Source: Undaria pinnatifida
Lineage: Eukaryota > Sar > Phaeophyceae > Laminariales > Alariaceae
NCBI GenBank assembly: GCA_012845835.1
Contig: JABAKD010000011.1
Coordinates: 374,501-438,500 of the forward strand
Length of the DNA stretch: 64,000 bases
Direction of reading: 5' to 3'
Shown here: one piece after another, positions 11,336 to 22,484 of the stretch
How positions within the stretch are numbered: the first letter of the stretch is position 1
How the letters are laid out: every line of letters begins with the position of its first letter
Notes under the pieces: model-generated
What the model saw: the letters and a program-made list of their open reading frames with translations, nothing else
Told to the model about the DNA's origin: nothing
Databases searched by the model: none
Translations under genes and position numbers: made by a program

Positions 11336-11530
11336 TAAGCAAAAACAAAAACAAAAACAAAAAACAAAAACAAAATAAGAAAACAAATAAAAACAAAGAT
11401 GAAAATAAAACAAAAAATGAAACAAACAAAATGAAGGGGAAATCGAAGAAACAACCCAACCGGAAAGGAGAGCCAAAGCTCGGAAAAGAAACATAATAAA
11501 ATGAAATAAAATAAAGTAAAGTAAAACCAA
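11336..11530. repeat. A-rich low-complexity tract
   Basis: Runs of AAAAACAAAAAC and AAATAAAAT units. The hydrophobic minus-strand frames through it are translations of polypyrimidine and are not genes. Confidence 0.7.
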
Positions 11531-11795
11531 AATAAGATAATCCGAACACGAGCCAAAAACCTGGACACGGAAGGAGGGAACAAAGGGGAAAAAAATACCC
11601 CAGAAAAAGACGAAAAGTGCTATGTACCTACTAGTCGGCCTGGTACCTTGCTACCCTGTCTGCCATCTCCTTCCTGCCTTCGTCCACCGCGGTCTCCCTT
11701 CTATTCCTCCTGTTGCCCCCCCTGCCCCCATTCCCTTGGACGGCTTTCCTTCTACTCCTCCTGTTTCCCCCCCTCCCCCCTTTGTGTTCTTCTCA

Positions 11796-12350
11796 TTAAG
11801 CCAAAATACCTGAGCAAAAAACTTGGTATCCAGCTGCACTGAATCTCGTGTTGCCGGGCCGTCGAGTTTCCTGCAGGCCAATGAAGTCACAGCCGAGTTG
11901 CTGGCCTTTCGCCAGTACACGCTCGTCATGCCCATACCCGTTCTTCCCCTTTACGGCCAGGGTACGCACGTTGTAGGTCGCTACCGCCACAAGTGCCGCC
12001 TTCCGTCTCTTACGAGTCTCGCGTGCTGCTTTCTCAGCCAGCCGACGAGAGGCTCGTCCCCTCCTCCGTTTCTGTTTCTGTTGTTTCTTTTTTCTCTCTA
12101 TTAATGTGATGATTGTGGCTCTCCGTTTCGTAGCCCGGTTCGCGCCTTGGTTTCCGCTGGCTGGGTGCAGCCGTCCCAGCCAACGCCGACACTCCCATCC
12201 TTCCTGTCGTGCATGCGTACCCACGCGGTGGCCAGCCTCTCCACTCCCCAAGCTGCCCACGCTGCGCTCTCTGCTGTGGTGATGTACCCGTCCTGCCCCG
12301 GGGATGAACTCCTCGGCGTCGGGGTTAAAAAGAAAACCCATCACCACCAC
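11796..12350 (-). pseudogene. LINE fragment, apurinic endonuclease domain
   Basis: Minus-strand frame of 184 codons. The C-terminal third reads ATYNVRTL, then FIGLQETR and a GYQVFCSG segment, the N-terminal signature of the exonuclease-endonuclease-phosphatase domain of non-LTR retrotransposons: an asparagine strand motif followed by the glutamate-bearing QET(R) metal site. A basic, Lys/Arg/Gln-rich stretch precedes it. In a full LINE this domain nicks target DNA and is followed by reverse transcriptase; here the frame stops right after the start of the domain and no polymerase follows, so it is a truncated relic. The sequence upstream (12351-12560) may be more of the same 5' region. Confidence 0.7.
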
Positions 12351-12559
12351 CCCACGCGGTCCTTAGAGTGAGCAGTTCACTAGCCAGACCGCGCAAGGTT
12401 CCCTCTCTACCCAGCCCGAGGCTCGATGCCCGTGTGACTGCCGCTAGACCGCTGCAGGTCCTCGCGGGCTTCCTCGGCCCACCCCAAGGACGGGGCAGGC
12501 CGAAGGAGAACGGAGCACAGGCAATCCAAACTGCAACAATGACGAAAACAAAGCCCAAC

Positions 12560-13019
12560 GTGCTTGTGACCTGGCTTGATGCTGGTACGACTGTACGCTC
12601 GTCCTATTAATAAGCACGGCGGTACATGTTTCATATCCTTGATATCAATAGCACGGAGGGAAAAATATCTGCCGGACCACTTGGTATTAACGTAATAATA
12701 GCAATACATAACAATGCATAATGAACGTACCGGTAATATTTTGGTAGTTTTCATGTCGTTTTGATGGAGCATTCTGGTACTGTACCTTGCTTCCGGGTGA
12801 CGTCACCCACCACCCGGCGTAGGTCGACATTCCTCTATTCTTCCTTGAGGCTTGAGGCGTATATTATTAGGTGTCGCGCAAATACCATAAAAATATGAAA
12901 ACCAGTGCGAGAAAATTGCGGATATGAGAAAATTGCGGATATACTTAGTTAAGGCTATACGTACGATCCTGATTCAAAGATGCTCACCGGTATGTTTTGA
13001 TACGTCTTCTTATTATGAT
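12560..13019. other. no gene seen
   Basis: AT-rich stretch without supported exons or recognised repeats apart from a near-match to the CTATTAATAG motif at about 12604. Confidence 0.35.
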
Positions 13020-13111
13020 GGTAACCCCTCTAGAGCCCCCGAACCCCTCCCTATACTAAAATCCAGGTAATTTTGTCCCCAAAAACGGGTTTCCAGTTGT
13101 AAAAGGGTTAA
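13020..13111 (-). mobile_element. piggyBac-like MITE, copy 3
   Basis: Inverse orientation: TAACCCCTCTAGAGCCCCCG at the left, GTTGTAAAAGGGTTAA at the right. Terminal TTAA is kept on the right and mutated to GTAA on the left. Confidence 0.75.
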
Positions 13112-13544
13112 TAAACTAAATTTTCGTTTGGTCGGTCTGGGGTGTTGTTTGCCCAACCACTTTCGCGGCGGCAACCCATAGACAACTTGTAAAAATATCG
13201 TAGTCTAACTCGAAGTAAGCGAGTTGTTATTATTATTAAATAGTGCTTTGTCCCAGGTCGTTTTTTTTCTTTCTTTCTTCAGCCCATTTGTTATCCTCGC
13301 ACGACTCTCCTCGCCCTCGCTCCCAGTAGTAGCTCAGATCCGGGGTCACATAGCGGGCCCTCCTCCCCCCTCCCCTCTACGGTATAACAACGCCTTCATT
13401 TTTATCGCGAGAAGAATTCAGAATTTTCTTCCCTCCTCGAAGACTCGCGTCGAATTGCACCAACTACTACTACCCACGCCACTGTTAATTGGCGCTCTCA
13501 GCAAGTAAGTATACTTTTTTGTCTCATTTTTGCGAGTAAAGTCA

Positions 13545-13683
13545 AAATCTTGCCACGGTGGGAATCGAACTCAAGGGCCGTGTTTGCCAAAAAAGTTAAA
13601 ATCTAACCACGCACGGTGGGAATCGAATTCAAGGGACAACGCTAGTAGTATACGAGGGTAACCACTAGACCACCGGGGCGACC
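13545..13683 (-). repeat. tRNA-derived SINE head
   Basis: Read on the minus strand from 13683 it starts GGTCGCCCCGGTGGTCTAGT, which contains a good RNA polymerase III A box (TGGTCTAGTGG), followed about 50 nt on by a B box (ATTCGATTCCC). The acceptor halves do not pair, so it is not a working tRNA gene. The same GGTCGCCCCGGTGG head starts the SINEs at 15100 and 35505. The B-box part is repeated once more at about 13545-13590. Confidence 0.65.
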
Positions 13684-13784
13684 AACTATGCGCTGCTATA
13701 TTTAATCTACACCACGTATATTTCTTCGATTCAACAGCTGATATTCTTGCGACAGCCCCCCCCCCTGGATTTCAAGCCATCGTA

Positions 13785-13925
13785 ATAATAACCACCATCA
13801 TGATAATAACCATCATCGTAGTAATAACCATCATCATGATAATAACCGTCATCATAATAATAACCATCATCATGATAATAACCATCATCATGATAATAAC
13901 CATCATCATAATAATAACCACAACC
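13785..13925. repeat. 18-bp minisatellite
   Basis: About eight imperfect copies of an ATAATAACCATCATCATG unit. Confidence 0.85.
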
Positions 13926-15099
13926 AAAAACTCAAAGTGAACGGGAAGCTTGTTGTATTTGCTGTAAAATACCTGGTACCTGGTATGCATACATGCAATG
14001 ATATTCTTCAGGAATCGATAATCACGTCGTGATTTAAATCATTAGTACGGGGACATTTCGGTTCCATCCCCGGGTATGAGGCCATCCTGGTTTTTCGGGT
14101 GTGGGGGTATACCCTAACGGAAATGGGGTATAAGGGGTATAAGGGGTATAATAAGGGTTAGATTTAACGCTATTATTGTTGATACGTCCCGGTCTCAATG
14201 ACTCTGGGTCTGTCAGAACTGCAGCGACAGCATCTATTTATTTAGTCTAAAGAGGCTTTGGCGTGATACCCGTGAGTACACACTTACATACGTAAGTACC
14301 TGGTATGCACCTACCGTTAGGGTATAGACAGGCTGCTGCTGCTGCTGCAGGGCTCGGCTGTCGTTACACGTTGGCTGGGCTGGTGGACTGGAGAGGACGG
14401 GCGCAGCAGGAAGGAACATGCGAAACGCAACAAGCCCTGACGCCCGGGGATGGCTCCGAAACGTTCCGGTTGTCGTGAGTTTGATCAATGTCATGATAGC
14501 CTCCTCTGCGGGAGTTTGGCTGGTGCGCTAGAGAGAAATTGTGCGGCTGTAATGTGCGAAACGCAAGGCCTGGAACCCGGGGATTGCTCCTAAACGCCCC
14601 CTTTTGTCGCGACTTACAATCACGACCATGTCGTTCTTGGTGGTGAACCCTTCTATCCCTTGATCTCGTATTAACCCGTTTGGGACTTTTTCGCGCACTT
14701 GATTATCGTATAGGGAAAAATGACGAGTAAAGCTGACGATTTTAGGCATCATCCTTCACACGAAGAAACCCGGGTCGGCTGCTAGATTATTACGATGACG
14801 TTTACCGTCGAACTGCAACGCAAAGTGCCTGCAAGACACGCGCACAGCTTGCGCTGCCGTGTGGCACACGAGGAGTGAGGAGTGAGAAGTGAGGAGTGAA
14901 CAGCATGCTCGCACCGTGATGAGAAAAAACGCGTTCACTCTTTCTTTTCTCCCGGTACCACACCTGTTTGCACCAACGATTTTGGAGAGTAAGTACTTGG
15001 ATTTAGTGAACGAGGCGTAGGAAAATTGTGGTGTGACATCATACGCACGTGCACGCGAAAAAAAAAACACTCGTGCACACTGTAGTAGTATGTATGCCT
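13926..15099. other. no gene seen
   Basis: Holds a TATAAGGGG triplication near 14128-14150 and two copies of a motif with ATGCGAAACGCAA..CCCGGGGATGGCTCC (about 14419-14470 and 14555-14600); a similar piece recurs at 34858-34915 (GCGAAACGCC..CCCGGGGATGGCGCC). No gene supported. Confidence 0.4.
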
Positions 15100-15400
15100 G
15101 GTCGCCCCGGTGGCGTATCAAGTTGTCCTCGAGCCTGGTATATGTCAGTTTAGTGAGTTCGAGCCCCCCCGAGTATATCATTGTATAAAATCGTGGGGAC
15201 TTTTTCTTGTGCACAAATTGACGTGCGGAAATCGCGAGAGCGTGAGTTAGCTACATTCGATGAAAAATGGACGAGCAGTGGGACTGCTGAACCCATCCCT
15301 GAATAAAAAAGGAAGGCAAGAACCGGGGGGAAGAAAGGACGACATCCGTGACCACGGCTTGTCCAGAAGCTGGAAAGTAGAAGTGTGAAAAAAGAAAATA
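15100..15400 (+). mobile_element. tRNA-derived SINE, copy 1
   Basis: Starts GGTCGCCCCGGTGGCGTATC (A box), has B box GAGTTCGAGCCCC about 55 nt on, then a ~200-bp body (GGGACTTTTTCTTGTGCACA; GAGCAGTGGGACTGCTGAAC; CCACGGCTTGTCCAGAAGC) and ends in an A-rich tail after GAAGTGTG. It matches 35505-35817 along its whole length, so the element boundaries are well supported. SINEs are transcribed by RNA polymerase III and copied by a partner LINE. Confidence 0.85.
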
Positions 15401-15811
15401 CCTGGTGGAGATATCTCGTCAGGAAGCTGGACGGGACAAAGGGGCGGTCGAGGCGCGTACATGAAGCCACGATGACGTATATATCAAGGCGCCGATCAAC
15501 GGTAGGGGGCGAATGTACCGGACTACCGCCTCACGGCATGACGGCGAGGTCACTTGAGCCGGGACAATAAAGGTCGGGGCCGCCGGGACAATTTGATAAA
15601 TAATACAGTAAACCACATTTTCCCATAGGCAATCCCTGTCTGTGCATTTTCTCCCACGGGCAGGTCCGTTGGCTGTCACGTTGCTAGATTTGGAGGCAGG
15701 CTTCTCCTGTGACGTAGTAGGTGAATCTCGTCCCTAGTACTACTATTAATGAGTCGGTGATGCGGGTTGGAACCCTCCCTACTAATACTGTACTGGTATT
15801 GATGGTGCAAT

Positions 15812-16006
15812 AGTGCATACTGATAAGTGCATACTGATGGTGCATATTGATAGTGCATACTTATGGTGCATATTGATAGTGCATACTGATAGTGCATACT
15901 GATAGTGCATACTGATAGTGCATACTGATAGTGCATACTGATAGTGCATACTGATAGTGCATACTTATGGTGCATACTGAGTGCATACTGATAGTGCATA
16001 CTCGTA
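15812..16006. repeat. 14-bp minisatellite
   Basis: About 13 copies of GTGCATACTGATAG with a few length and base variants. Confidence 0.9.
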
Positions 16007-16284
16007 GTTTTTTTTTTGTGGCGCACAATTAACGTCTTTGGGACTTGACACGCAACAATAAAACGAAAAAAAAATAAGACGAGTTACAGCATCGGCGACT
16101 TGGAACAATACAATCAATCCGAGCTGCTGGTGGAGGAGATGCGTTTTGGTAGGCAAGCGCTAGGCATGACGACATGCTCGGATTGCCTCAAGATTTCCCT
16201 TCGAAGACGCTTGATTTGATCGCGCTCGTTTCTTTTTACTGCATATTATAATCAACATGTAATCGACTCACAAAAAAGGGTTAA

Positions 16285-16575
16285 ATGGCGGAAAGCGCGA
16301 GAGCTTGAGCTAGCAAAATCCGACGAAAATCGCCGAGCCTAAAAAAAGCTTGAAAAGTGTGAAAGCTGAACCCTGTGTGCGAATAAAAATGAAGGCAAGT
16401 GTACCGGGGGGGAGAAGCGAAGGGGGGAGAAGGGAAGACACCTGTGACCTGTGACCATGATCTTGTCGCTTGTCCAGGAGGCATGGCTGAGGGTAAATCC
16501 TCTTACTATGTGATACTACAGAGTAGTTGTAGTTGAGCTGGAAAGTAAAAGGTGATGACAAAAAAAAGAGACAAC
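16285..16575 (+). mobile_element. SINE body, 5'-truncated diverged copy
   Basis: Lacks the tRNA-like head but keeps GCGGAAAGCGCGAGAGC, GAATAAAAATGAAGGCAAG, the G-rich segment, GACACCTGTGACC, CTTGTCCAG and GAGCTGGAAAGTAAAAG before an A-rich tail. A 60-70 bp insertion separates the last two blocks. 5' truncation is usual for LINE-mobilised copies. Confidence 0.65.
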
Positions 16576-16707
16576 TAACTTTTGTAGCTACCCGTAAGCG
16601 GCCCAAATTTAGTTTTTTTGCGGTAGTTCGCGTGAGCACGGACTATTTCGGCGGTAGTCCGACACCTCGACATCTCGCGTAGGCGGGCGGGAGGCGAATT
16701 CTTATTA

Positions 16708-17843
16708 CAGTGGGGGTTGCGGTTTAAGATAGCCTAGTTTAAGAGAATCACGTGTTTAAGAGAGTCAAAAATGGCTTAGCACACCTTATCTTAAACCGAA
16801 CATCGATTATCTTAAAGCGATGGTAGACGATTTGAAGGAAGACCTCTTTGACGAATCGCTTCTTGCCGACCAAATCCTAGACTCGGATGATGACGACGCC
16901 GACTCTTGGGCGGGAGACAAGTCGCAGGCCGTAGACACTCCGCGTCCACCACCCTACACGAAAGTAGCTAGCTAGTTTGGGGACCTCGAGGGTGAAGCAG
17001 AGAAGTGTAACATGGCCGAGGTGTCGTACCATCTTCGCAAGGCGAAGTTGGCTTGGATGAGGGAGTTTGGGTGGAGGAAAACGAAGCAAACTATCATGGC
17101 AGACTTTTTGTAACGTTGCAGAGCTGCTGTCATACGCATGGGATGGATGTCTGTCTGGTTCAGGGATGTGGGTGTGTGAGGTTCAGGGGTGTAAGTGTGT
17201 GAGGTTCACTGGTAGTGAGGGGTGGCACCTTGTTGGAGGCTTGAGTCGCTCTCAATGAAATACTGCTGCTGCTGTAGCTTGTGTTTTTTGTTGTTTTCTG
17301 CTTCTTGTATTTTGCGTCCGAGATACAATAATACGTACAGTAGTACCGTGAGTGATGCCCATGCTGCTTCACCTCTCTCTGTGTTATGTTGGCTGCTTAC
17401 AGGGTATAGATGATGTTGGAATAACCCTGCCAAAGAGAACAATTCATTCGACAATAATATACTCTACGTAGCCTGGTGAGCTCATCTCACGCAGGTGTTT
17501 CTTCTTTATATTTACTTTTGTTTTAATATACTCCGCGAGTACGCAACAAAGAAGGATCGTGCTGCGTGTCGGCCCTCCAACGCACGATAAATATTGCGTA
17601 AACAATACGAAATGCGCTTTCAACACTTCGAATAGGCACAACGGCAACATCCTGCCCTTCAAGCGCTCTTGACCCCAGACCCGGGCTCTCTAAAACCCAT
17701 ATGTTCTGTTATAGATGAGTTTATTTTAACCCAAAATCTCGCTTTAAGATAAAACATATCTTAAACCGATTTAGGAGAGCTACGTGTTTAAGATAGTTTT
17801 CGTCGGTATGGCACACCGCTATCTTAAACCGCAACCCCCACTG
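16708..17843. mobile_element. deleted pogo-like DNA transposon
   Basis: A 1,136-bp element with inverted ends CAGTGGGGGTTGCGGTTTAA, flanked by TA at 16706-16707 and 17844-17845. Repeated ATCTTAAACC/GTTTAAGATA motifs fill both sub-terminal regions (about 16732-16815 and 17735-17830). TA duplication plus CAGT ends and the C-terminal transposase remnant at 16820-17113 point to the pogo/Tigger branch of Tc1/mariner. The catalytic DDE core is missing, so any movement needs a helper. Confidence 0.85.
16820..17113 (+). pseudogene. pogo/Tigger-type transposase C-terminal remnant
   Basis: From an ATG at 16820 the frame gives an acidic segment (ILDSDDDDADSW), an in-frame TAG at 16973-16975, then 45 more codons ending KTKQTIMADFL and a TAA at 17111. 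Many pogo/Tigger transposases end in an acidic stretch and a short Q-T-x-x-x-F-[FL] tail, and this one lies inside a TA-flanked inverted-repeat element. The N-terminal DNA-binding and catalytic parts are deleted. Family assignment rests on this tail plus the element ends, not on a catalytic motif. Confidence 0.6.
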
Positions 17844-17847
17844 TAGT

Positions 17848-18467
17848 TGTTGTTAGCACAATACAACGGGAAAATACGCGGCGGAAGAGGGGCGTGCACT
17901 TGGCGTTCTGCGTATGTATGCTGATGTTTGGTTGTTTGCTCTTTTTCTACACATCCGATCATGCTGTTGTTCGTTCAGTCACAATTTGATAAGGGTTGAG
18001 CATTTTGTTCCCTCGTACATGTATATGTATGCTGTAGTAAATACGTGTATGTATGTACAAAATGTACATGGACATATGTATGATGTGTAGTTTTTTTGCG
18101 CTTCTTTTCCTAGTCCCGCTTTTTCCCAAACATGTCAGGAGACGGTCAGTCAAGGGTGTCAAATCGATCGTTATTCACTAATAAAACCTAGTAGTTTGGC
18201 GTCAGTCCAGGCTAATTGTTGGAAAATTGCCGTCTAGACAGGTCAAGGGCTAACAGCGCCGTATCCTGGGGTCTTTGCTCCTTTCGTAACTCAGATTCGG
18301 GGTGACGCAAGCTTAATTTTTAATTTTAATCGCGAGAAAGATTTTTCTTGGCCTTTTTCTTCCCTCGTCGACTCGCGGCGAACTGCATTTGTGTTTCTTT
18401 CTTGTTTTTTCATCTCACGTACGTACAGTCAGTAGTTACTTGTCTCTTTATCTTATTTTCTCTCGCA
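17848..18467. other. no gene seen; repeat fragments
   Basis: Includes a dispersed pyrimidine-rich repeat copy (18262-18420) and a segment at 18160-18215 (GTCAAGGGTGT, CACTAATAAAACCTAGTAGT) that resembles the repeat at 32375-32580. Confidence 0.4.
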
Positions 18468-18533
18468 CTGGAACCGTTGTTTTTCACAAATATACTTGAA
18501 GTTAGCATAAGGAGGGATTTTGGGGCTCTAGAC
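18468..18533 (+). mobile_element. piggyBac-like MITE, partial copy
   Basis: Keeps the internal and right part (ACTGGAACC, ACTTGAAGTTAGCATAAGG, TTTTGGGGCTCTAGAC) but lacks a clean left end. Confidence 0.5.
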
Positions 18534-18884
18534 TAAAGACATTATATGCGCCTTCACGCCACCTAAGGCCCGCCTTACAAGGCTACTAATACCGTCTAAC
18601 GTACATTCTGGCGACTGCGAGAGAACCTTACCTGTTCTATCGATGTTATATCGTGTGATACGGCATGGGTAAGCAAAATTCGACGCGAGTCGACGAGGGA
18701 AGAAAGCGCTCAATTCTTCCCGACAAAAACGAAGGAGCGCACTTACTTACTTGCTCGTCGTAGTGATCCCGGGTCTGAGGTGCGCGTATGATAGTGTGAT
18801 AGGGAGAGAGGAGAAGACAAACATACGAAAAGAAAAAGTGCGAACACAATAGATGGGATGAGCAATATACATATTTACACATAT

Positions 18885-19389
18885 ATAGCTACACTGTAGT
18901 TGCAAGGGGAGTCCCCGACCTATATCCTTAATGAGGACACACAACCCGTAATTTTATACGCGCGATCGGAGTATCACACACAGCTTGCAAAGATGGGTTT
19001 CGACGAAATATTCGATCTCACAGCTGGAGTGTATTTTAATTTTTACAATGTAGACCTATCGTCTGACATCATACCACCGTACCTGGTGCTATATATGAAG
19101 GAAAAAAAAAAATGACTGAGTGTTGAGTGACGTTCGTCCTATAGTCTAATAATATACTATTAATATAGACTATAGTCTTGACCCTAGCCCTGAGACGGTG
19201 GAATCATGTATAAATAGTACCTGGTATTATTGTAAAAAATTAAAATACACTCCAGCTGTGAGATCGAAGATTTCGTCGAAACTCATCTTTGCAAGCTGTG
19301 TGTGATACTCCGATCGCGCGCATTACGAGTTGTGTGTCCTCATTAAGGATATAGGTCGGCGAATCCCCTTGCAACTACAGTGTAGCTAT
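18885..19389. mobile_element. foldback element with ~160-bp inverted arms
   Basis: Arms 18885-19045 and 19230-19389 are near-perfect inverted repeats, both starting ATAGCTACACTGTAGTTGCA at the outside. They surround a ~185-bp AT-rich spacer. The whole could fold into one long hairpin. Shorter pieces of the arm (CACACAGCTTGCAAAGATG ... GATCTCACAGCTGGAGTGT) recur at 23609-23690, 23785-23870 and 57530-57600. No coding capacity; a MITE/foldback transposon is the best reading. Confidence 0.8.
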
Positions 19390-20300
19390 CAGGGTCAACA
19401 GGATGATTTAGTCAGTCTGTGCGCGGAAACTATAAAACCCGTTTCTGAGGGGGACAAAATCTGACAGCTGTGAAGGGAAATGTATCCTTTTATCAAGTGA
19501 ATCTTGTAGGTCGAATAACCGGTGAGGGGGGTGGGGCGGAGTTTTGAAGGACGTGGGGGCCTGGTTTTGATCAAAAGCGAGCGGGTTTGGAGGGGGGGGG
19601 GGGGGGGGGAAGGGGGCAATTTGTGCATGTAAGCTATAAATCCTTTCGAGGGGATAAATCTGACGGTTTTGGCACCAGTTTATTATTGGGGGGATTATGT
19701 AACAGCAGTAGTACTGATCGTATGATACCTGGTTGAGTATATATAGTCAGATGTAACGCTGCGCGTAGTATTAAGAGCGTTATTGATACGATACGTTGTT
19801 TTGGTCGACGTGGGGTATTTTTAGTTCCCCCTGGGGTATCATATACAAAAAGTATACAAGGCACCAGTTACAACACCATACCCTTCCTACAGTACTTCAG
19901 TGCAGTACTTGTCTAGCGGGGATTTAACTGGCGTGGTTTCCACGCGTGCCATCCCCGCCCCCCTACGCCTGCTCGTGTACTTTTCCCGTCGCTTTTTTCT
20001 TTGCCATCGGGAATTATCGGGCATTATCCAGATGTGCAGTTTGAGCGTCAACGTCGATCACTAACAAACAGTAGACTCCTCCCCCCCCCCAAAAAAAAAA
20101 CAAGGGAAACCCCCAAAGGAGACTTATCATAGATGCATGACGCCCAACTCCCTTCTATACCTGAATAGTTATGGCTTAGCACCCGTGCAACGATCCCCTC
20201 ACCAGAGCTGCACTGCTGTATAATCCCGGTCTTCTTCTCCCGATGCCCTTCCCGCCACCACCACTGCACACCACTGCACACCACTGCAATCAGTCCGCAG
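19390..20300. other. no gene seen
   Basis: Contains a G-run near 19590-19608, several TACCTGGTT/TATGATACC motifs and a duplicated GGTATCATA. An intron or intergenic origin cannot be told apart. Confidence 0.35.
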
Positions 20301-20553
20301 GCCCGGCAACAACCGACGGCTGAAGAAGAGCGAGAGCTTGGTTTTGTCCGATGCCGTGTCCGATACCGAAGCGTCACCTATTACGCCGCCCAACGCTATC
20401 ACGCCGCCTAACGCTATCACACCCCCGAAGGCGACGTCCCCTAAGCAGCCACCTCTGGACCACACTCACCGCTTCCGCATCGAGGCTCCTCCCGCATCCA
20501 ACAAGAGGACAGCGGTGAACCTCGGCAGGTCATCCGGTCCTATCCAATACGAG
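20301..20553 (+). CDS. candidate exon, disordered Pro/Ser/Thr-rich protein
   Basis: Bounded by a good acceptor (CAATCAGTCCGCAG at 20300) and a strong donor (GAG then GTACGT at 20554). The open frame (first full codon 20302) encodes GNNRRLKKSESLVLSD, then three repeats of ITPPNA/ITPPK, then a basic-polar segment ending GPIQYE. It is GC-rich with an exon-like codon pattern. It ends in phase 0, and the next plus-strand exon at 25006 starts in phase 0, so both could belong to the RGS gene ending at 30017. No domain is recognised; the repeats suggest a flexible linker. Confidence 0.45.
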
Positions 20554-21544
20554 GTACGTCTCAACTACTGCCAGGTATTTCGAATTATTTATTTATGAAA
20601 TACGTATTGATGTACTTCGAAAGTATTAATTAACAAAGGAGAAGAGTATTCGAGTTCGGGACTAAACCGCAACAATACGAGTAGTGTGTGTCAACAACTC
20701 ACAATCAATGCGTACTAGATGACTTTTTAGTATTAGACTATCAAGTAACGACAATGATGGTGATCTTTTAATACTGATTTCTAATATTTTTTTGCGCGAA
20801 GTAATCGTGTACGAGGCATTTTGGTTTAGACTATATAGGTCAATGTATGAGTGCTTGAGGATTTAACATTGATTGCAGCAGCATGGCAGTGTTTGGTTGA
20901 TCGCGTTATTAATAGTAGCAGTGCACACTGGATCTCGTATTATTTATAGGACGGAATACTGATTTTCTGTTGGACGAATGAATGAATTACGTGTAGTTAA
21001 TCTGTCCATGTCCCCACCTAGGAAGCCCGGAGATGCATCCAGGATGTAGGAAACCCGGGGGTGTATGGTGATAATTCAGGATGGATGACCCGAGACGGCC
21101 ACATGTTGTTGTTTTGCACATAGTCTATGCCAGAAGAGGATACCAATCGAAGGAGGGGGTGGGAGCAATTTCGATGCGTGAGTCTCTGCGTTAGACGGGA
21201 TGGGATTATCTACGACCTCTGGCTGTGTACTAATTAGATAGACTGTAGTCTACCCTTTGCAAGGTCGCTGTGATGCCTGGTACTCCTGCTGTACTCTGTA
21301 AACTCGCGTGGCTATGTACTCTGTAAACTTGTGCAAGTTGTTGTTTGTTATTGGAGAGTATAGTAGTGTTGTGCCGCCGTCCGTTTTTCTGGCAGGATCC
21401 TCGTAGCGTTTGACAGCAGTAGACACACAGCATCATTAGTACCAAAGTATAATACGTATCTGGTATATGGTGCCTAGTCCTCAGCTCCAGAGTGACTGGA
21501 ACCTGTCCTGTGACCACGGACTTGATTATGCGAGTTGATGTAAG

Positions 21545-21545
<1 letters not shown>

Positions 21546-21617
<72 letters not shown>

Positions 21618-21632
21618 GCAACAACAACCTGG
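21546..21632. repeat. (CAA)n microsatellite
   Basis: Some 27 near-perfect ACA/CAA units. The poly-Val frame on the other strand is an artefact of this run. Confidence 0.95.
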
Positions 21633-21886
21633 TGCGCCACATCTAATTATAGTATATAGTAGGGTAGTAGTACCGCCCATGCCCCATGGGACGTGTTTGT
21701 TGGTGGAACTGCTGGTCATAGGCTAGCAGTCGGCAGGACTTTCCGACCCCTGATGATGCCTAACGACTACCCAAGAGTATGTAAAATAATGTCCAACAGT
21801 AAACCGCTAGGTGGCGCAAACGCGCTAGCAGCCAAATAGACTACAATAATCGTTTGGTAGTTACTCGTGCCAGTTTTTTTTTACAG

Positions 21887-22064
21887 CCGTCTGTCTTCCT
21901 GGAACTCTGAAATACAGCACCTGAGAGTAGCTAATATCATCCCAGGTGAAGTAGTACCGCTCATAATGGGAAGGTTTGGTCGGCGAGACTCTGCGACTGA
22001 CATCAAAATATATCGTGCTGGACTTATGCCGGCACGTCGGCTGTCTGAAATGTCCCATCAATAA
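21887..22064 (+). CDS. candidate terminal exon, unidentified
   Basis: A strong acceptor (CCAGTTTTTTTTTACAG ending at 21886) is followed by a frame of about 58 codons to TAA at 22062. It reads IQHLRVANIIPGEVVPLIMG and ends ARRLSEMSHQ, with balanced amino-acid use. No family recognised. Its phase (one base before the first full codon) does not fit the exon ending at 20553, so it would be another transcript, a transposon exon or chance. Confidence 0.25.
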
Positions 22065-22442
22065 TCGCTGTTAAAGTACCCGTGTACAGGCGGCGCTATG
22101 TATAGCGCGCTAGCCGACAACAACTAACTGCAGCTCACGTTAGACGGCATGTCGGAAAGCGGGAGGACCGAGCTGAAATATCTTTGCCCCGGCCGACCGA
22201 GGGGGACTCGTCGGAGGCGCCGCCTGGGGTCCCGGAGGTACCGCCATAATAGGCACCCCCGTTATTCTACACTATAACAACGAAGAACGTGCGTAGTGTA
22301 TACCTGGTACCTGGTAGTGTATACAGTCCATTGATCTTGGCTAAAGGCCGTTTCGGTTCGCGTTTTGCATGTTTGCACATTAAATAGCAGAGCGTGGACA
22401 GCGCACTCAGCTGCCAAGTGTAGACAATAGAACAGCAGTAGT

Positions 22443-22484
22443 AACATTACAATAGTAACATTATTATGTTACTATTGTAATGTT
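22443..22484. repeat. perfect 19-bp inverted repeat
   Basis: AACATTACAATAGTAACAT, a 4-nt TATT loop and its exact complement. Could form a cruciform or RNA hairpin; may be the end of a small palindromic element. Confidence 0.85.

Noticed and set aside
11210..11583. Phe/Leu-rich minus frames resembling membrane proteins
   Set aside because: Complement of an A-rich AAAAC repeat.
13594..13683. tRNA gene
   Set aside because: A and B boxes are good but acceptor, T and anticodon stems do not pair; shared head with SINEs shows it is a retroposon.
21230..21640. Poly-Val minus frame
   Set aside because: Translation of the (CAA)n microsatellite.
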